Source of the DNA: a virus
Virus record (IMG/VR): IMGVR_UViG_3300036785_000354
Coordinates: 1-35,818 of that record
DNA length: 35,818 nt
Reading direction: 5' to 3' (one strand)
The position numbers were made by a program, and so were the translations under genes. Under the pieces are notes generated by a model. That model saw only the letters and a list, made by a program, of their open reading frames with translations. It was not told where the DNA came from and ran no database searches. The first letter of the stretch is position 1, and each line of letters opens with the position of its first letter. This document shows positions 28,916 through 35,795 of this stretch, piece by piece.

Positions 28916-29119
28916 ATGCCGGCCGAATTGCTAACGAAAGCCGCGTATGACGCGTTGAGCCCGTGGCGCCAGGGTTACATGCATTACATGCAAGAGGCAC
29001 AACCGGGGAGCATGCTCGCGGGCACGGGCAATCCATATGCCGCAGGTACGCGCGAGCATGAGAGTTGGAACGAGGGACAAATGCAGGCCTGTTTAGTGGC
29101 TCAAGATTCCGAGGAATGA
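28916..29119 (+). CDS. Ribosome-modulation-factor/CrpP-like small protein
   Basis: 67 aa. The pattern RQGYMHYMQEAQPGS, then NPYAAGTREHESWNEG, matches the short Rmf/CrpP-like domain common in phages ('a...G..a...g...NPY......hdaW..G'). In bacteria RMF dimerises ribosomes; many phage copies are uncharacterised and may act otherwise. GAGG upstream supports the ATG at 28916. Confidence 0.6.
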   Translation: MPAELLTKAAYDALSPWRQGYMHYMQEAQPGSMLAGTGNPYAAGTREHESWNEGQMQACLVAQDSEE

Positions 29120-29121
29120 CA

Positions 29122-29475
29122 ATGCCGGCCGCATCGATCGAGCTCGACAAATGCAAATGCGGGCGGCCGCATGACGGTTGGCCGGGCGACGATGGCGGCG
29201 AGCTCTGTCAAGACTGTTGGGAAAGCGAATGCTCGGAGTCGTACTGGCGCGAGCTCGGGAAACTCGAGGCAATCATGCCGCAACACTACACGCGCGCGAC
29301 GACCGAGGTTAGCGTCTACTGCAACCGATGCCGCAAGGAAACTATGCATCGGGTCGACGATCGAAAGCGCGGGCCGTGTCTCGAATGCCTGGCGCGGCTC
29401 GAAAACCTGGCCGACGAGCGCAAGCGCAAGCCGGATCCGAAACCGCAACCAAAGCAAGGGGGGTTATTCGAATGA
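29122..29475 (+). CDS. Double zinc-ribbon protein
   Basis: 117 aa. Two fingers: KCKCGRPHDGW ... LCQDCW (residues about 10-34) and YCNRCRKETMH ... GPCLECL (about 65-90). The C-terminus is basic and Pro/Gln-rich (KRKPDPKPQPKQGGLFE), with a possible clamp-like or peptide-binding tail. The second ATG (29122) is chosen because GAGG lies 7 bases before it; an ATG at 29116 overlaps the previous stop. No family name assigned. Confidence 0.65.
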   Translation: MPAASIELDKCKCGRPHDGWPGDDGGELCQDCWESECSESYWRELGKLEAIMPQHYTRATTEVSVYCNRCRKETMHRVDDRKRGPCLECLARLENLADERKRKPDPKPQPKQGGLFE

Positions 29476-29873
29476 CCGAACGCAATGTAACGAGCGAGCC
29501 GGCGGCCGTGAATCTCGGCAATATCTCGAAAGGCGCCGTGCTTGAGGGTTTTGCGCACGAGCTCGCGCTCGTGCTAACCAATATCGCCGACCTGCGCACG
29601 CCGGCGACCGCGAAGCGATCGATCACGCTCAAAGTCGATTTTGTGCCGCAAGTCGACCGGGTGAAAGTCGACACAACGTTTTCGTGTACGACGAAACTCG
29701 CCGGCATGGAATCCTGCGCCGGCCAAATGTTCATTGCCAAACAACAGGGCGGCGGCTTTGTGGCGCTCGACGAGGATCCGCGGCAAATGGTTCTCTGGCC
29801 GGCGCCGAAGCCGCTCGAGGGAAACACAATCGAATTCAAGGCCGCGGGCGCGGCCGCGAAATACGACGCGTGA
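29472..29873 (+). CDS. Conserved phage early protein ('replication terminator'-like annotation in other phages)
   Basis: 133 aa. The sequence NLGNISKGAVLEGFAHELAL then VLTNIADLRTPATAKRSITL and KVDFVPQVDRVKVD fits a family found in Gram-positive phages ('in...l..Gal.e.f..el..vl.NI.D.nt...kkR.itl...f.p...r'). Those are sometimes annotated as replication terminator proteins, without experimental support that I know of. Coupled to the zinc-ribbon gene by ATGA. Confidence 0.6.
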   Translation: MTERNVTSEPAAVNLGNISKGAVLEGFAHELALVLTNIADLRTPATAKRSITLKVDFVPQVDRVKVDTTFSCTTKLAGMESCAGQMFIAKQQGGGFVALDEDPRQMVLWPAPKPLEGNTIEFKAAGAAAKYDA

Positions 29874-29888
29874 AGGGAGGATAACGAC

Positions 29889-30107
29889 ATGCGATTGCGC
29901 GACGGGATGCGTATCCGAGTTACTCAACACGGGAGCAACAGCGAATTCGACGGGCGGTTGGGCCGGGTTGTGCGGCTCTCGACGAAAGGCGATTTTGCCT
30001 GGGTAAACGCCGATGAACCTTTACCGGCAAACTTGCGTTCGTTTGTGGCAACCGACCCGCGGGCAAACGAGTTCAAAATTTACGCCGACGAATGTGTCGA
30101 AATGTGA
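29889..30107 (+). CDS. Small beta-barrel-like protein
   Basis: 72 aa. ATG at 29889 with GGGAGG 9 bases upstream. Short strands GMRIRVTQHGSNSEFDGRLG and RVVRLSTKGDFAWVNAD suggest an SH3/KOW-like barrel, as in 'G..vrV......g..G.v..v......v.vd' proteins. Function unknown; possibly a nucleic-acid-binding accessory protein of the early operon. Confidence 0.6.
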   Translation: MRLRDGMRIRVTQHGSNSEFDGRLGRVVRLSTKGDFAWVNADEPLPANLRSFVATDPRANEFKIYADECVEM

Positions 30108-30122
30108 AAGGGAGGAAACGCG

Positions 30123-30866
30123 ATGCAAAATTGGCTCGACTATCTGCTCGGCCGGCTGAAAGCCGAACGGCCGGTAACTCACGAAGTAAAAGGGCAACCG
30201 TACGCCGTCAATGCCGACGGCACGCTCGGCGCCGCGGTGCGCGACCTGGCGCCGCAATGGACCAAACCAACGCTCGAGGTTTCGAGCCTGCGCGCTCTGG
30301 CCGAGCTCTGGAAAACGAAACTCGACGATTTCGAAGACGATGCGGCCTTTCATGTGGTGAATTACCGCACGGTGCGCCTGGTGCGCATGAAAGCCGACGA
30401 CTACGGCCGCCGGCACGTGTACGCCGCGGCGACCTATAGCGACGAAACGCCGTTCAAGTTTAATCAGTTTTTGGCGCCCGATAAATTCATGATCGATTTC
30501 CGCGCGAGTTTCTATTGGAACGAGGAAGCGGTAAAGGTGACGACCGTCGTGTCGCATCTTGAAAGTAAAACGCAAATCGCCGTCGCCGATGACGGGCTCT
30601 CGCAGAGACTCGAGATTTCAAACGACACGCGCTCACTTAATACGCCCGTGACCCTGCCGGCCGAGGGCGTGCCGCTCATCCCCTGGCGCACCTTTCGCGA
30701 GGCGCCGCCAGTCGAAAGCCGCTTTTTGCTGCGCCTGCAGTCGGTCAAAGACGCGGCGCCGAATGCGGCTCTATTCGAGATTGATCAAAAGTGGAAACTC
30801 GACACGGTCGAAAGTATCGCCGGATGGTTGTCGGCGGCCGTGCCAGAGGCGCGGGTGATTGCGTGA
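30123..30866 (+). CDS. Conserved phage protein, DUF2303-like
   Basis: 247 aa. The middle and end (FKFNQFLAPDKFMIDFRASF; VTLPAEGVPLIPWRTFREA; ESRFLLRLQ ... ALFEIDQKWKLDTVESIAGW) match an early phage family I know from several lineages and which resembles DUF2303; the name is tentative. It often lies next to the replication-terminator-like gene, as here. Role unknown; recombination or replication support is a guess from gene neighbourhood. ATG at 30123 after GGGAGG. GTGA overlap with the next gene. Confidence 0.6.
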   Translation: MQNWLDYLLGRLKAERPVTHEVKGQPYAVNADGTLGAAVRDLAPQWTKPTLEVSSLRALAELWKTKLDDFEDDAAFHVVNYRTVRLVRMKADDYGRRHVYAAATYSDETPFKFNQFLAPDKFMIDFRASFYWNEEAVKVTTVVSHLESKTQIAVADDGLSQRLEISNDTRSLNTPVTLPAEGVPLIPWRTFREAPPVESRFLLRLQSVKDAAPNAALFEIDQKWKLDTVESIAGWLSAAVPEARVIA

Positions 30867-31108
30867 CGCGGCTCGCTCTGGCGCTCGCAATTCTCGGCCT
30901 GGGCGCCGAGTGTCCGGTTGCGCCGCCGGCGCCGAAACTTCACGCCACGAAACTCACGGGCGGCGGTTTTTACGTTGAGGCGATTTGTCCCGACGGGTGG
31001 CATTCGCACACGACTAAGCCGGAAACCGAGGCCTACAACAAAAGCAACAGGGACGCGGCCGAGACAATCAATTTTTTGGCCGATGCAACTTGCGTTGTAA
31101 AAAACTGA
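30863..31108 (+). CDS. Small secreted protein
   Basis: 81 aa from GTG 30863, which overlaps the previous stop (GTGA). A short signal peptide is visible (MTRLALALAILGLGAECPVA). The mature part contains two cysteines (AICPDGW, DATCVVKN) that could form a disulfide in the periplasm. No family recognised. An exported small early protein might alter the host envelope, for example to exclude other phages; this is inference only. Confidence 0.5.
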   Translation: MTRLALALAILGLGAECPVAPPAPKLHATKLTGGGFYVEAICPDGWHSHTTKPETEAYNKSNRDAAETINFLADATCVVKN

Positions 31109-31180
31109 GACGCCCGCGAAGTAAAGGCACGGGCGGCGCGCGATGACAAGCAAGGCAACCAAACGGGAGGGTGGAAGCAA

Positions 31181-31921
31181 ATGAGCACAACCACAGAGGG
31201 CATGATCCTGTTAGAGCCGCAGCTACAACGCGACGTTGCGAATTGGAAAGGCAACACGGGGCCGACGATCAACGACCCGCCGAGCGACTATTTCGGCGCG
31301 ATGGCGGGCGTCGACGGTGCGCTCGTGGTTACGAATGCTTACGGCGGCGACAAAAAATTCCCTGGCGGCCTGGTATCGCATAAGAAATTGCCGCCGCGCG
31401 ATGCCGCGGGGAAGTTGTTTCAATATATCGCGATGAAAGTCGGCTTTAAGTGGTCGCGCCAGGTGCATCGGCAAATCGCGCGGCTCGAGCTCGATTTGAA
31501 AGTTTGTTACAAGTCGAGGCCGAATTCGCAAACCAAAATTCCCAACGTCGCAAATCTAAGCACGCAATGGAATCGCGATCGAAAAATGTGGCAGATCGAC
31601 GAGGATCCGCCGGGATGGATTGATTCGGGGTATGTGGTTACAGAAGAGCAGATGGCGCCCGACGTGCGCCACACGGCCGACTTTCGTTTTTGGTATGACC
31701 CTGACGCGAACGTGTTTTCGGTGTGCTCGATCGACCTCGACGACAATCCGTATACCGTGCCCGAGAAACTGCAAGGCGTCAACGCGCAAAAAACCAACTG
31801 GGAGGAAATTCGCTCGGTTCAATTACAGACCGAGAATTACGAGCCCGGCTCGTCGACGGTTGTTTTCGACCTAGTGCAACTTGGATGGAGCCATAACCCG
31901 ATTCCCATCGGCGCATGGTAA
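31181..31921 (+). CDS. Protein of unknown function
   Basis: 246 aa. ATG at 31181 after GGGAGGGTGG. Soluble, mixed, rich in Trp/Tyr/Asp: PSDYFGAMAGVDGALVVTNA, then KWSRQVHRQIARLELDLKVC, DRKMWQIDEDPPGWIDSGYV, and a C-terminal VVFDLVQLGWSHNP strand. No catalytic motif or finger is visible and no family is recognised. It is one of the largest unassigned early genes and so a good target for structure prediction. Confidence 0.7.
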   Translation: MSTTTEGMILLEPQLQRDVANWKGNTGPTINDPPSDYFGAMAGVDGALVVTNAYGGDKKFPGGLVSHKKLPPRDAAGKLFQYIAMKVGFKWSRQVHRQIARLELDLKVCYKSRPNSQTKIPNVANLSTQWNRDRKMWQIDEDPPGWIDSGYVVTEEQMAPDVRHTADFRFWYDPDANVFSVCSIDLDDNPYTVPEKLQGVNAQKTNWEEIRSVQLQTENYEPGSSTVVFDLVQLGWSHNPIPIGAW

Positions 31922-31936
31922 GCGAGGGCGGCGCGC

Positions 31937-32167
31937 ATGTGGCTCGAGGTTGATACCGGCAATTTGCTGATTATCGTCGACGGGGTTCCGATCACGTTCG
32001 CGGTTCTCGAGGTTTTGACGCGGCCGGATCCGTCGAAGTTTTATCGGTTCGAACGTATGGCAAATGACGCCGTGCTCGTGCGCGCCTATGTCGGGGAGCT
32101 CGAGCCGGCCGAGGTTTTTCGGGAAAGGAAAAGGGATGCGCGAGTACAAGATTTACCTGAAAGGTGA
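31937..32167 (+). CDS. Small beta-rich protein of unknown function
   Basis: 76 aa. MWLEVDTGNLLIIVDGVPIT followed by FAVLEVLTRPDPSKFYRFER and a basic end. No family recognised. Overlaps the next gene by 32 bp, which carries its own ribosome-binding site inside this frame. Confidence 0.55.
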   Translation: MWLEVDTGNLLIIVDGVPITFAVLEVLTRPDPSKFYRFERMANDAVLVRAYVGELEPAEVFRERKRDARVQDLPER

Positions 32168-32339
32168 GCCCGCGGCCGAGCCGATTTCGATTCGCGCCGA
32201 CGATGTAAATTTGGTTTCGGCCGATGGGCCGAGCGTCGGCGTTTTTCTGAATTTTTGGCTCGCGGCTCACGATGGTTTAGACGAGTGCACGGTCGCGGCC
32301 GTGCCGCTCGGCGAGGTTCGCTATGTGCTTTCAGCATGA
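32136..32339 (+). CDS. Small protein of unknown function
   Basis: 67 aa. ATG at 32136 with AAAGG upstream. Beta-rich: REYKIYLKGEPAAEPISIRA, DDVNLVSADG, VFLNFWLAAHD, ECTVAAVPLGEVRYVLSA. It resembles small phage proteins in which an 'i.l..d.v......G.l.f' strand set ends in 'a.vpl..v..v', but I cannot name a family. Overlaps the next gene by 17 bp. Confidence 0.55.
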   Translation: MREYKIYLKGEPAAEPISIRADDVNLVSADGPSVGVFLNFWLAAHDGLDECTVAAVPLGEVRYVLSA

Positions 32340-32544
32340 TTTAGACAGGCCAGGCACGGCCGCCGCGGCGCCGGCGCACGGGCGTCGGCCGAATGTCGAG
32401 GCGAACGACTACGCGGCCAGGTTGGGCGTAGACGTCGCCGCCGTTCGCCGCGTCGGCCGCACGGTTCTCGAGGCCTGCAAGGATGACGACACGCGCCGAG
32501 TTCTGTTGCATGGAACGTTTCGCCGCAAAAAAGGGGGGGAGTGA
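32323..32544 (+). CDS. Small helical protein of unknown function
   Basis: 73 aa. ATG at 32323 after GAGG. NDYAARLGVDVAAVRRVGRT and VLEACKDDDTRRVLLHGTFR form helices; the first could be a short DNA-binding helix-turn-helix, but this is weak. Basic C-terminus. No family recognised. Confidence 0.5.
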   Translation: MCFQHDLDRPGTAAAAPAHGRRPNVEANDYAARLGVDVAAVRRVGRTVLEACKDDDTRRVLLHGTFRRKKGGE

Positions 32545-32931
32545 ATGACGACGCCGGCGCTTTATAACGGCGAATTCGGCGCCGCGGTGATTGCCGCGGA
32601 ACGGCGCCGGCAAATCGAGGCCGAGCAATACACGCTCGAGTACGATCAGCGGCACGCGGCGAGCGAGCTCGTGCGCGCCGCGATTTGCTACGCGTACGCG
32701 GGTTGGATCCTGGCCGGCGGCGGCGCGCCGCGGGAAGTGCGCACGAGCGCGAAAATCGCCGTGCTCTGGCCGTGGTCGCAAGGGGAGTTCAAGCCGGACG
32801 AGGATCCGATACGGAATCTCGAAAAGGCCGGCGCCTTGATTGCCGCCGAGATTGATCGGCTCGAGCGGTTGCGATTAGACGCGGAGCTCGATGCGGAGCT
32901 CGACGGCGACAGACGCGCCGCCGGGGGGTGA
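32545..32931 (+). CDS. Conserved phage early protein ('AERxxQ...WPW...KAGAL..AEI' family)
   Basis: 128 aa. It matches a widely spread uncharacterised phage family: AAVIAAERRRQIEAEQYT, then YDQRHAASELVRAAICYAYA, VLWPWSQGEFKPDED and IRNLEKAGALIAAEIDRLER. Members usually read 'eR.RQi..eGy...hDd.h..geL..AA..Y' and 'WPW...w.Kp.d..r.L.KAgALi.AEieR'. The function is not known. A Gly-rich insert follows YAYAGW. ATG at 32545 with GGGGGGAG upstream. Confidence 0.75.
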   Translation: MTTPALYNGEFGAAVIAAERRRQIEAEQYTLEYDQRHAASELVRAAICYAYAGWILAGGGAPREVRTSAKIAVLWPWSQGEFKPDEDPIRNLEKAGALIAAEIDRLERLRLDAELDAELDGDRRAAGG

Positions 32932-32935
32932 GCCC

Positions 32936-33190
32936 GTGCAAATGCCGCGCGACTGGTCGGCCGTGAGTACGCTCGTGCAAATGAGCGAATGGTTGCGCAA
33001 GGAAAGCGGCGCCTTGTGCGTGCTTACGATTCGAGTCAAGGATTGCACGCTCGCGGTTGATGCGCGCCTGGCGCCGGCCGAGGCCTTGCGGTTGATTCAC
33101 GACTACGCGCCAGGCCTGGCGATCGAGCTCGAGCAGGCGCGGCAAGAGAAGCGCGCGGCGCGCCTGGAATTTGACGATGCGCATGAATAG
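32936..33190 (+). CDS. Small protein of unknown function
   Basis: 84 aa from GTG 32936, with GGGGGG 8 bases upstream; the ATG at 32942 is an alternative. LVQMSEWLRKESGALCVLTI, RVKDCTLAVDARLAPAEALR and a charged C-terminal helix (IELEQARQEKRAARLEFDDA). No family recognised. It precedes the replication gene by 18 bp and is probably in the same transcript. Confidence 0.55.
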   Translation: MQMPRDWSAVSTLVQMSEWLRKESGALCVLTIRVKDCTLAVDARLAPAEALRLIHDYAPGLAIELEQARQEKRAARLEFDDAHE

Positions 33191-33208
33191 AGAGAGCGGC
33201 GAAAACTT

Positions 33209-34084
33209 ATGTCCTGGCGAGCGAGTGCGTATGTCAAGCAACTGCAGAATTGCCCCAACGGCGAGCCGATTTCGCGCGGGGAGAAATTTGTCGCATTGAT
33301 CCTGGCCGACTCTCATCAAGACAAAACCGGCGCTTACACTTTCCCGAGTGTCGAGACAATCGCCGCCGATGCGCTCATAGACGAGCGAACCTGCCGGCGC
33401 ACGCTTGCGCAACTTGAGAGCAAGGGCGTAATTCGCCGCATGCGGGCCAGCAATCAAGGCCGCGGCCAGGTGACGTTTTACAGCTTTCCCGAGCTCGACG
33501 AGCAACGGCCAAAACTGGCCGCGAACGGCGCCGAGAAAGGGGACAAAATGCCCGCCTTTTCGGTGAATAAAGGGGGGCAAAATGCCCGCCTTTTTTTTGC
33601 CAGAAGGGGGGCAAAAGGAGGGCAAAAGGAGGACAAAAGTCGACCGCACACTAAAGGTAGAACAGGAACAGGAACACAAAAGCAAAAGATAACCCCCCCT
33701 GCCCCCCCTGCTCGCGCAGGTGGGAGTGTGACAGGTTCGCTCTTTCCACCTGCAGAACGAACAACGGCCGCCGCCAGGGGGCCGGATCCGGCGAGCTCGG
33801 CGCCGATCGAGGCCGCGATCGAGCAATGCATGTCTGGTTGCGCCTGGACGAAACGCCGCTTGCGGGAAAAACTGCGCGCCGCGATTGCGCTCGAGTGCGA
33901 CAAGGGCGCGATGCCGGCGACAACTGCGCTCGCGATTATGGCCGCGTGGAAATTTCAAACTGAAAACTCGAGCGTTCTGCGGGGCAAATTCGGGGCGGCG
34001 AATTTTATCGAGCTCGGGATTTGGAAAGATGCGAATTTATTGCTTTGGGATCACGAGCGCATCGACCGAAAGGCGCGGTTATGA
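33209..34084 (+). CDS. Winged-helix replication initiator-like protein (HTH_36) carrying iterons in its gene
   Basis: 291 aa. Residues 22-90 form a winged helix: SRGEKFVALILADSHQDKTG, then FPSVETIAADALIDERTCRR and TLAQLESKGVIRRM, the 'T.pS...iA...g.s.rtv.r.l..L...G.i' pattern of phage and plasmid initiators. A basic Gly/Lys linker (about 110-190) is encoded by G-rich repeats (33539-33639) resembling iterons, as in lambda gene O. The C-terminal helical domain (TKRRLREKLRAAIALECDKG) may bind a helicase. No separate helicase gene is seen in the window, so host DnaB is probably recruited. ATGA overlap with the next gene. Confidence 0.72.
   Translation: MSWRASAYVKQLQNCPNGEPISRGEKFVALILADSHQDKTGAYTFPSVETIAADALIDERTCRRTLAQLESKGVIRRMRASNQGRGQVTFYSFPELDEQRPKLAANGAEKGDKMPAFSVNKGGQNARLFFARRGAKGGQKEDKSRPHTKGRTGTGTQKQKITPPAPPARAGGSVTGSLFPPAERTTAAARGPDPASSAPIEAAIEQCMSGCAWTKRRLREKLRAAIALECDKGAMPATTALAIMAAWKFQTENSSVLRGKFGAANFIELGIWKDANLLLWDHERIDRKARL
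33539..33639 (+). repeat. Iteron-like repeats, candidate replication origin
   Basis: Two copies of a 21-22 bp unit GGGGRCAAAATGCCCGCC + TTTT (33539-33560; 33574-33594), followed by three shorter units GGRCAAAAG (near 33610, 33620 and 33631). All share GG(G/A)CAAAA. An A-rich stretch (about 33661-33690) and twin CCCCCCCTG repeats (33693-33710) follow. The cluster within the initiator gene next to an A-rich segment mirrors lambda's ori inside gene O. The G-runs also have quadruplex potential. Confidence 0.6.
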
Positions 34085-34395
34085 GCGCGACGCGCCGCAA
34101 TGACGCCGAGGCGCGTTTCGATGCTTCCGTCGGCCTGCGCATCGCGCGGGCTCGCAAGGTGCAGCGAATCGCGGCCGTCGACCTGGCGTGGCGGCTCGGA
34201 ATTAGTACAAGCGGCTTATACAGGGTTGAGGCCGGCGGGCGTTGTTCGTTTTTCCTGGCCTGCGAAATTGCCGCGGCGCTCGGCCTGGGTTTGGCCGATT
34301 TAGTGCCCGATAAAACTCACTTATCCACAAAATTCTCATCTGGCGAGAAAAATCCGCGATTTGTGCGCGGGCCGGCGTTTCATCGGTTAGGCTGA
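34081..34395 (+). CDS. XRE-type helix-turn-helix regulator 2
   Basis: 104 aa. RIARARKVQRIAAVDLAWRL then GISTSGLYRVEAGGRCSFFL is a Cro/CI-type HTH, followed by ACEIAAALGLGLADLVPDK, the 'la.aLgv.l.dL' helix usual in XRE proteins. No dimerisation or peptidase domain follows. ATG at 34081 overlaps the replication gene stop. Immediately downstream is an 18-bp operator-like palindrome (34417-34434) that it may bind. Confidence 0.78.
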   Translation: MSATRRNDAEARFDASVGLRIARARKVQRIAAVDLAWRLGISTSGLYRVEAGGRCSFFLACEIAAALGLGLADLVPDKTHLSTKFSSGEKNPRFVRGPAFHRLG

Positions 34396-34471
34396 AACAC
34401 GTTTTACAAAACTTTCTTTAGTCGATCGGCTAAACGGTACGCTTCCCGTTGAATGCAGGAGTACCAAGGAC
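34396..34471 (+). promoter_or_regulatory. Operator-like palindrome in the 34396-34471 gap
   Basis: TTTAGTCGATCGGCTAAA (34417-34434) is an 18-bp palindrome with a single asymmetric base pair, centred on CGATCG. A weaker AACGG (34433-34437) / CCGTT (34446-34450) repeat follows. A -35-like TTTACA lies at 34403-34408, but no convincing -10 is visible. It probably controls the 34472 gene; the XRE regulator encoded just upstream is the obvious candidate binder. Confidence 0.5.
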
Positions 34472-34921
34472 ATGCAGAGTCGCGCATACACTGAGGCCGG
34501 CGCCGGCGAGCGTCGGTTTTTTTATTTGTGGGGATCCGACGCCCGTGGTTGGCGCCTGATTCGCAAGGTGCGGCTTGACTATGGTCGCCGGCAATGCGCG
34601 CGCGGATTGTGGCGCGAGAAATTCGACGAGGAAACTTTCGAGCTCATCGGTTTTCAACTGCTCTCGGCCGAGGAAATTTTCGGCGACGTTCATGTCGAGA
34701 CATTGCCGGGCTCGACGGCCGCGATTGTGCGCAAGGAAATAGAAGCGAACGCCGGCCTGCGCGGCGGCTCACACACGGCGCGGTTATACGAGGATCAGCG
34801 GCTCGAGCGGCGCCGGCCAGAGGATTTTGTAGAACGTACGGAAAGGAAAGTTTTCGTGTATCCATTCGTCGGCGAGGCGCGCGGCGACATTCTGCGCGCC
34901 TGGCCGCGCAAGGGCGAATGA
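34472..34921 (+). CDS. Protein of unknown function
   Basis: 149 aa. ATG at 34472 after AGGAG and AAGGA. The sequence RFFYLWGSDARGWRLIRKVR, then LWREKFDEETFELIGFQLLS, then GDVHVETLPGSTAAIVRKEI is soluble alpha/beta; the C-terminus is Arg-rich. No family recognised. Separated from upstream genes by the operator-like palindrome, so it may start its own transcript with 34996 and the HNH gene. Confidence 0.65.
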   Translation: MQSRAYTEAGAGERRFFYLWGSDARGWRLIRKVRLDYGRRQCARGLWREKFDEETFELIGFQLLSAEEIFGDVHVETLPGSTAAIVRKEIEANAGLRGGSHTARLYEDQRLERRRPEDFVERTERKVFVYPFVGEARGDILRAWPRKGE

Positions 34922-34995
34922 GCTCGAGAGCAAAACGACGGCGAGGCCTGCCAGGTGCGGGCCGTTTGCATTTTACAGAGGGAGGAAATTTCAAA
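34922..34995. other. Short gap with a strong ribosome-binding site
   Basis: 74 bp without a gene. It ends with GAGGGAGGAAATT before the ATG at 34996, an unusually strong ribosome-binding site that suggests high expression of the next gene. Confidence 0.4.
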
Positions 34996-35397
34996 ATGGC
35001 TGAAGAGCATTTTCACGTCGCGGTGAGCGATGAGCAATTGGAAGCGGCGCGCGTATCGGCCGCGGCGCGTGGCGTTAACCTGGGGCCGGTTGGCTCAATG
35101 AGCCGCGACGGCGTGACGATCAATTACACGATTGAGAAAGACGACGCCGGCGCGAATGACGTTTCGGTGTACGTGCTTTACCGGCCGTTCTATGTGCCGG
35201 CCGAGACGGTTCAATCTTTGATAACCGAGTTTCTAACCAATCCGCCGGCGCCGCCTGCGCCGCCTGCGCCGCCTGCGCCGGCCGAGCCTGCGCCCGAGCC
35301 TGCGCCAAAGGCGACGAAGCGAGACGACGCGCCCGAGACGACGGTCGCGCCGCACCTGGTCGATGCTGAGTCGCCGCGGCACCATAACAAGAAATGA
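34996..35397 (+). CDS. Small protein with Pro-Ala repeat linker
   Basis: 133 aa. Strong ribosome-binding site (GGAGG). The N-terminal 80 residues are a compact alpha/beta unit (HFHVAVSDEQLEAARVSAAA, VTINYTIEKDDAG, VYVLYRPFYVPAETVQ). A Pro-Ala repeat (PPAPPAPPAPPAPAEPAPEP, from near-perfect 9-bp DNA repeats at about 35246-35281) and a charged His-containing tail follow. The repeats may vary in number. No family recognised. ATGA overlap with the HNH gene. Confidence 0.6.
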   Translation: MAEEHFHVAVSDEQLEAARVSAAARGVNLGPVGSMSRDGVTINYTIEKDDAGANDVSVYVLYRPFYVPAETVQSLITEFLTNPPAPPAPPAPPAPAEPAPEPAPKATKRDDAPETTVAPHLVDAESPRHHNKK

Positions 35398-35795
35398 TCA
35401 AACGCCCGTGTGCCCGTTGTTTCGCGGTGATGGTCGAGCGCGGTTTATGCGACCGATGCCGGCCGGCGGGCGCGAGCGCAATCAATGAACGTGAACGGGG
35501 GAGCTCGGCCGCCCGCGGCTATGGTTGGATGTGGCAGCGGGCGCGGCGCTATTACCTGGCCGAGCACGTCGTTTGTGTGGATCCGTACAAGCGGCATGTT
35601 TCGGTGTTAGTGCCGGCGACCGACGTCGATCACATTCGGGCCGTGACCGGGCCGACGGATCCGTTGTTTTGGGTGCGCGAGAATTGGCAGGCCTTATGCC
35701 ACGCGTGCCACGCATACAAGACGACCTCGGTCGACGGCGGGCTCGGCCGGCTCAGGCCGAGCGGGCCAGGCCTGGGGGTAGGGGGGTCGAAATGA
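35394..35795 (+). CDS. HNH endonuclease, packaging-associated
   Basis: 133 aa. An N-terminal zinc ribbon (PCARCFAVMVERGLCDRCRP) is followed by an HNH domain: TDVDHIRAVTGPTDPLFW, ENWQALCHACHAYKT, i.e. the D-H ... N ... C..CH..K pattern of the HK97 gp74 family. Such nucleases lie beside terS and are needed with terminase for specific DNA cleavage in HK97-like phages. Its place at the right edge, with terS at the left edge, is the main reason to regard the genome as circular. Confidence 0.85.
   Translation: MIKRPCARCFAVMVERGLCDRCRPAGASAINERERGSSAARGYGWMWQRARRYYLAEHVVCVDPYKRHVSVLVPATDVDHIRAVTGPTDPLFWVRENWQALCHACHAYKTTSVDGGLGRLRPSGPGLGVGGSK

Noticed and set aside
32789-33958. 389-aa frame on the - strand over the replication region
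   Set aside because: Shadow of three + strand genes; low-complexity Cys/Ser/Arg product and no ribosome-binding site.
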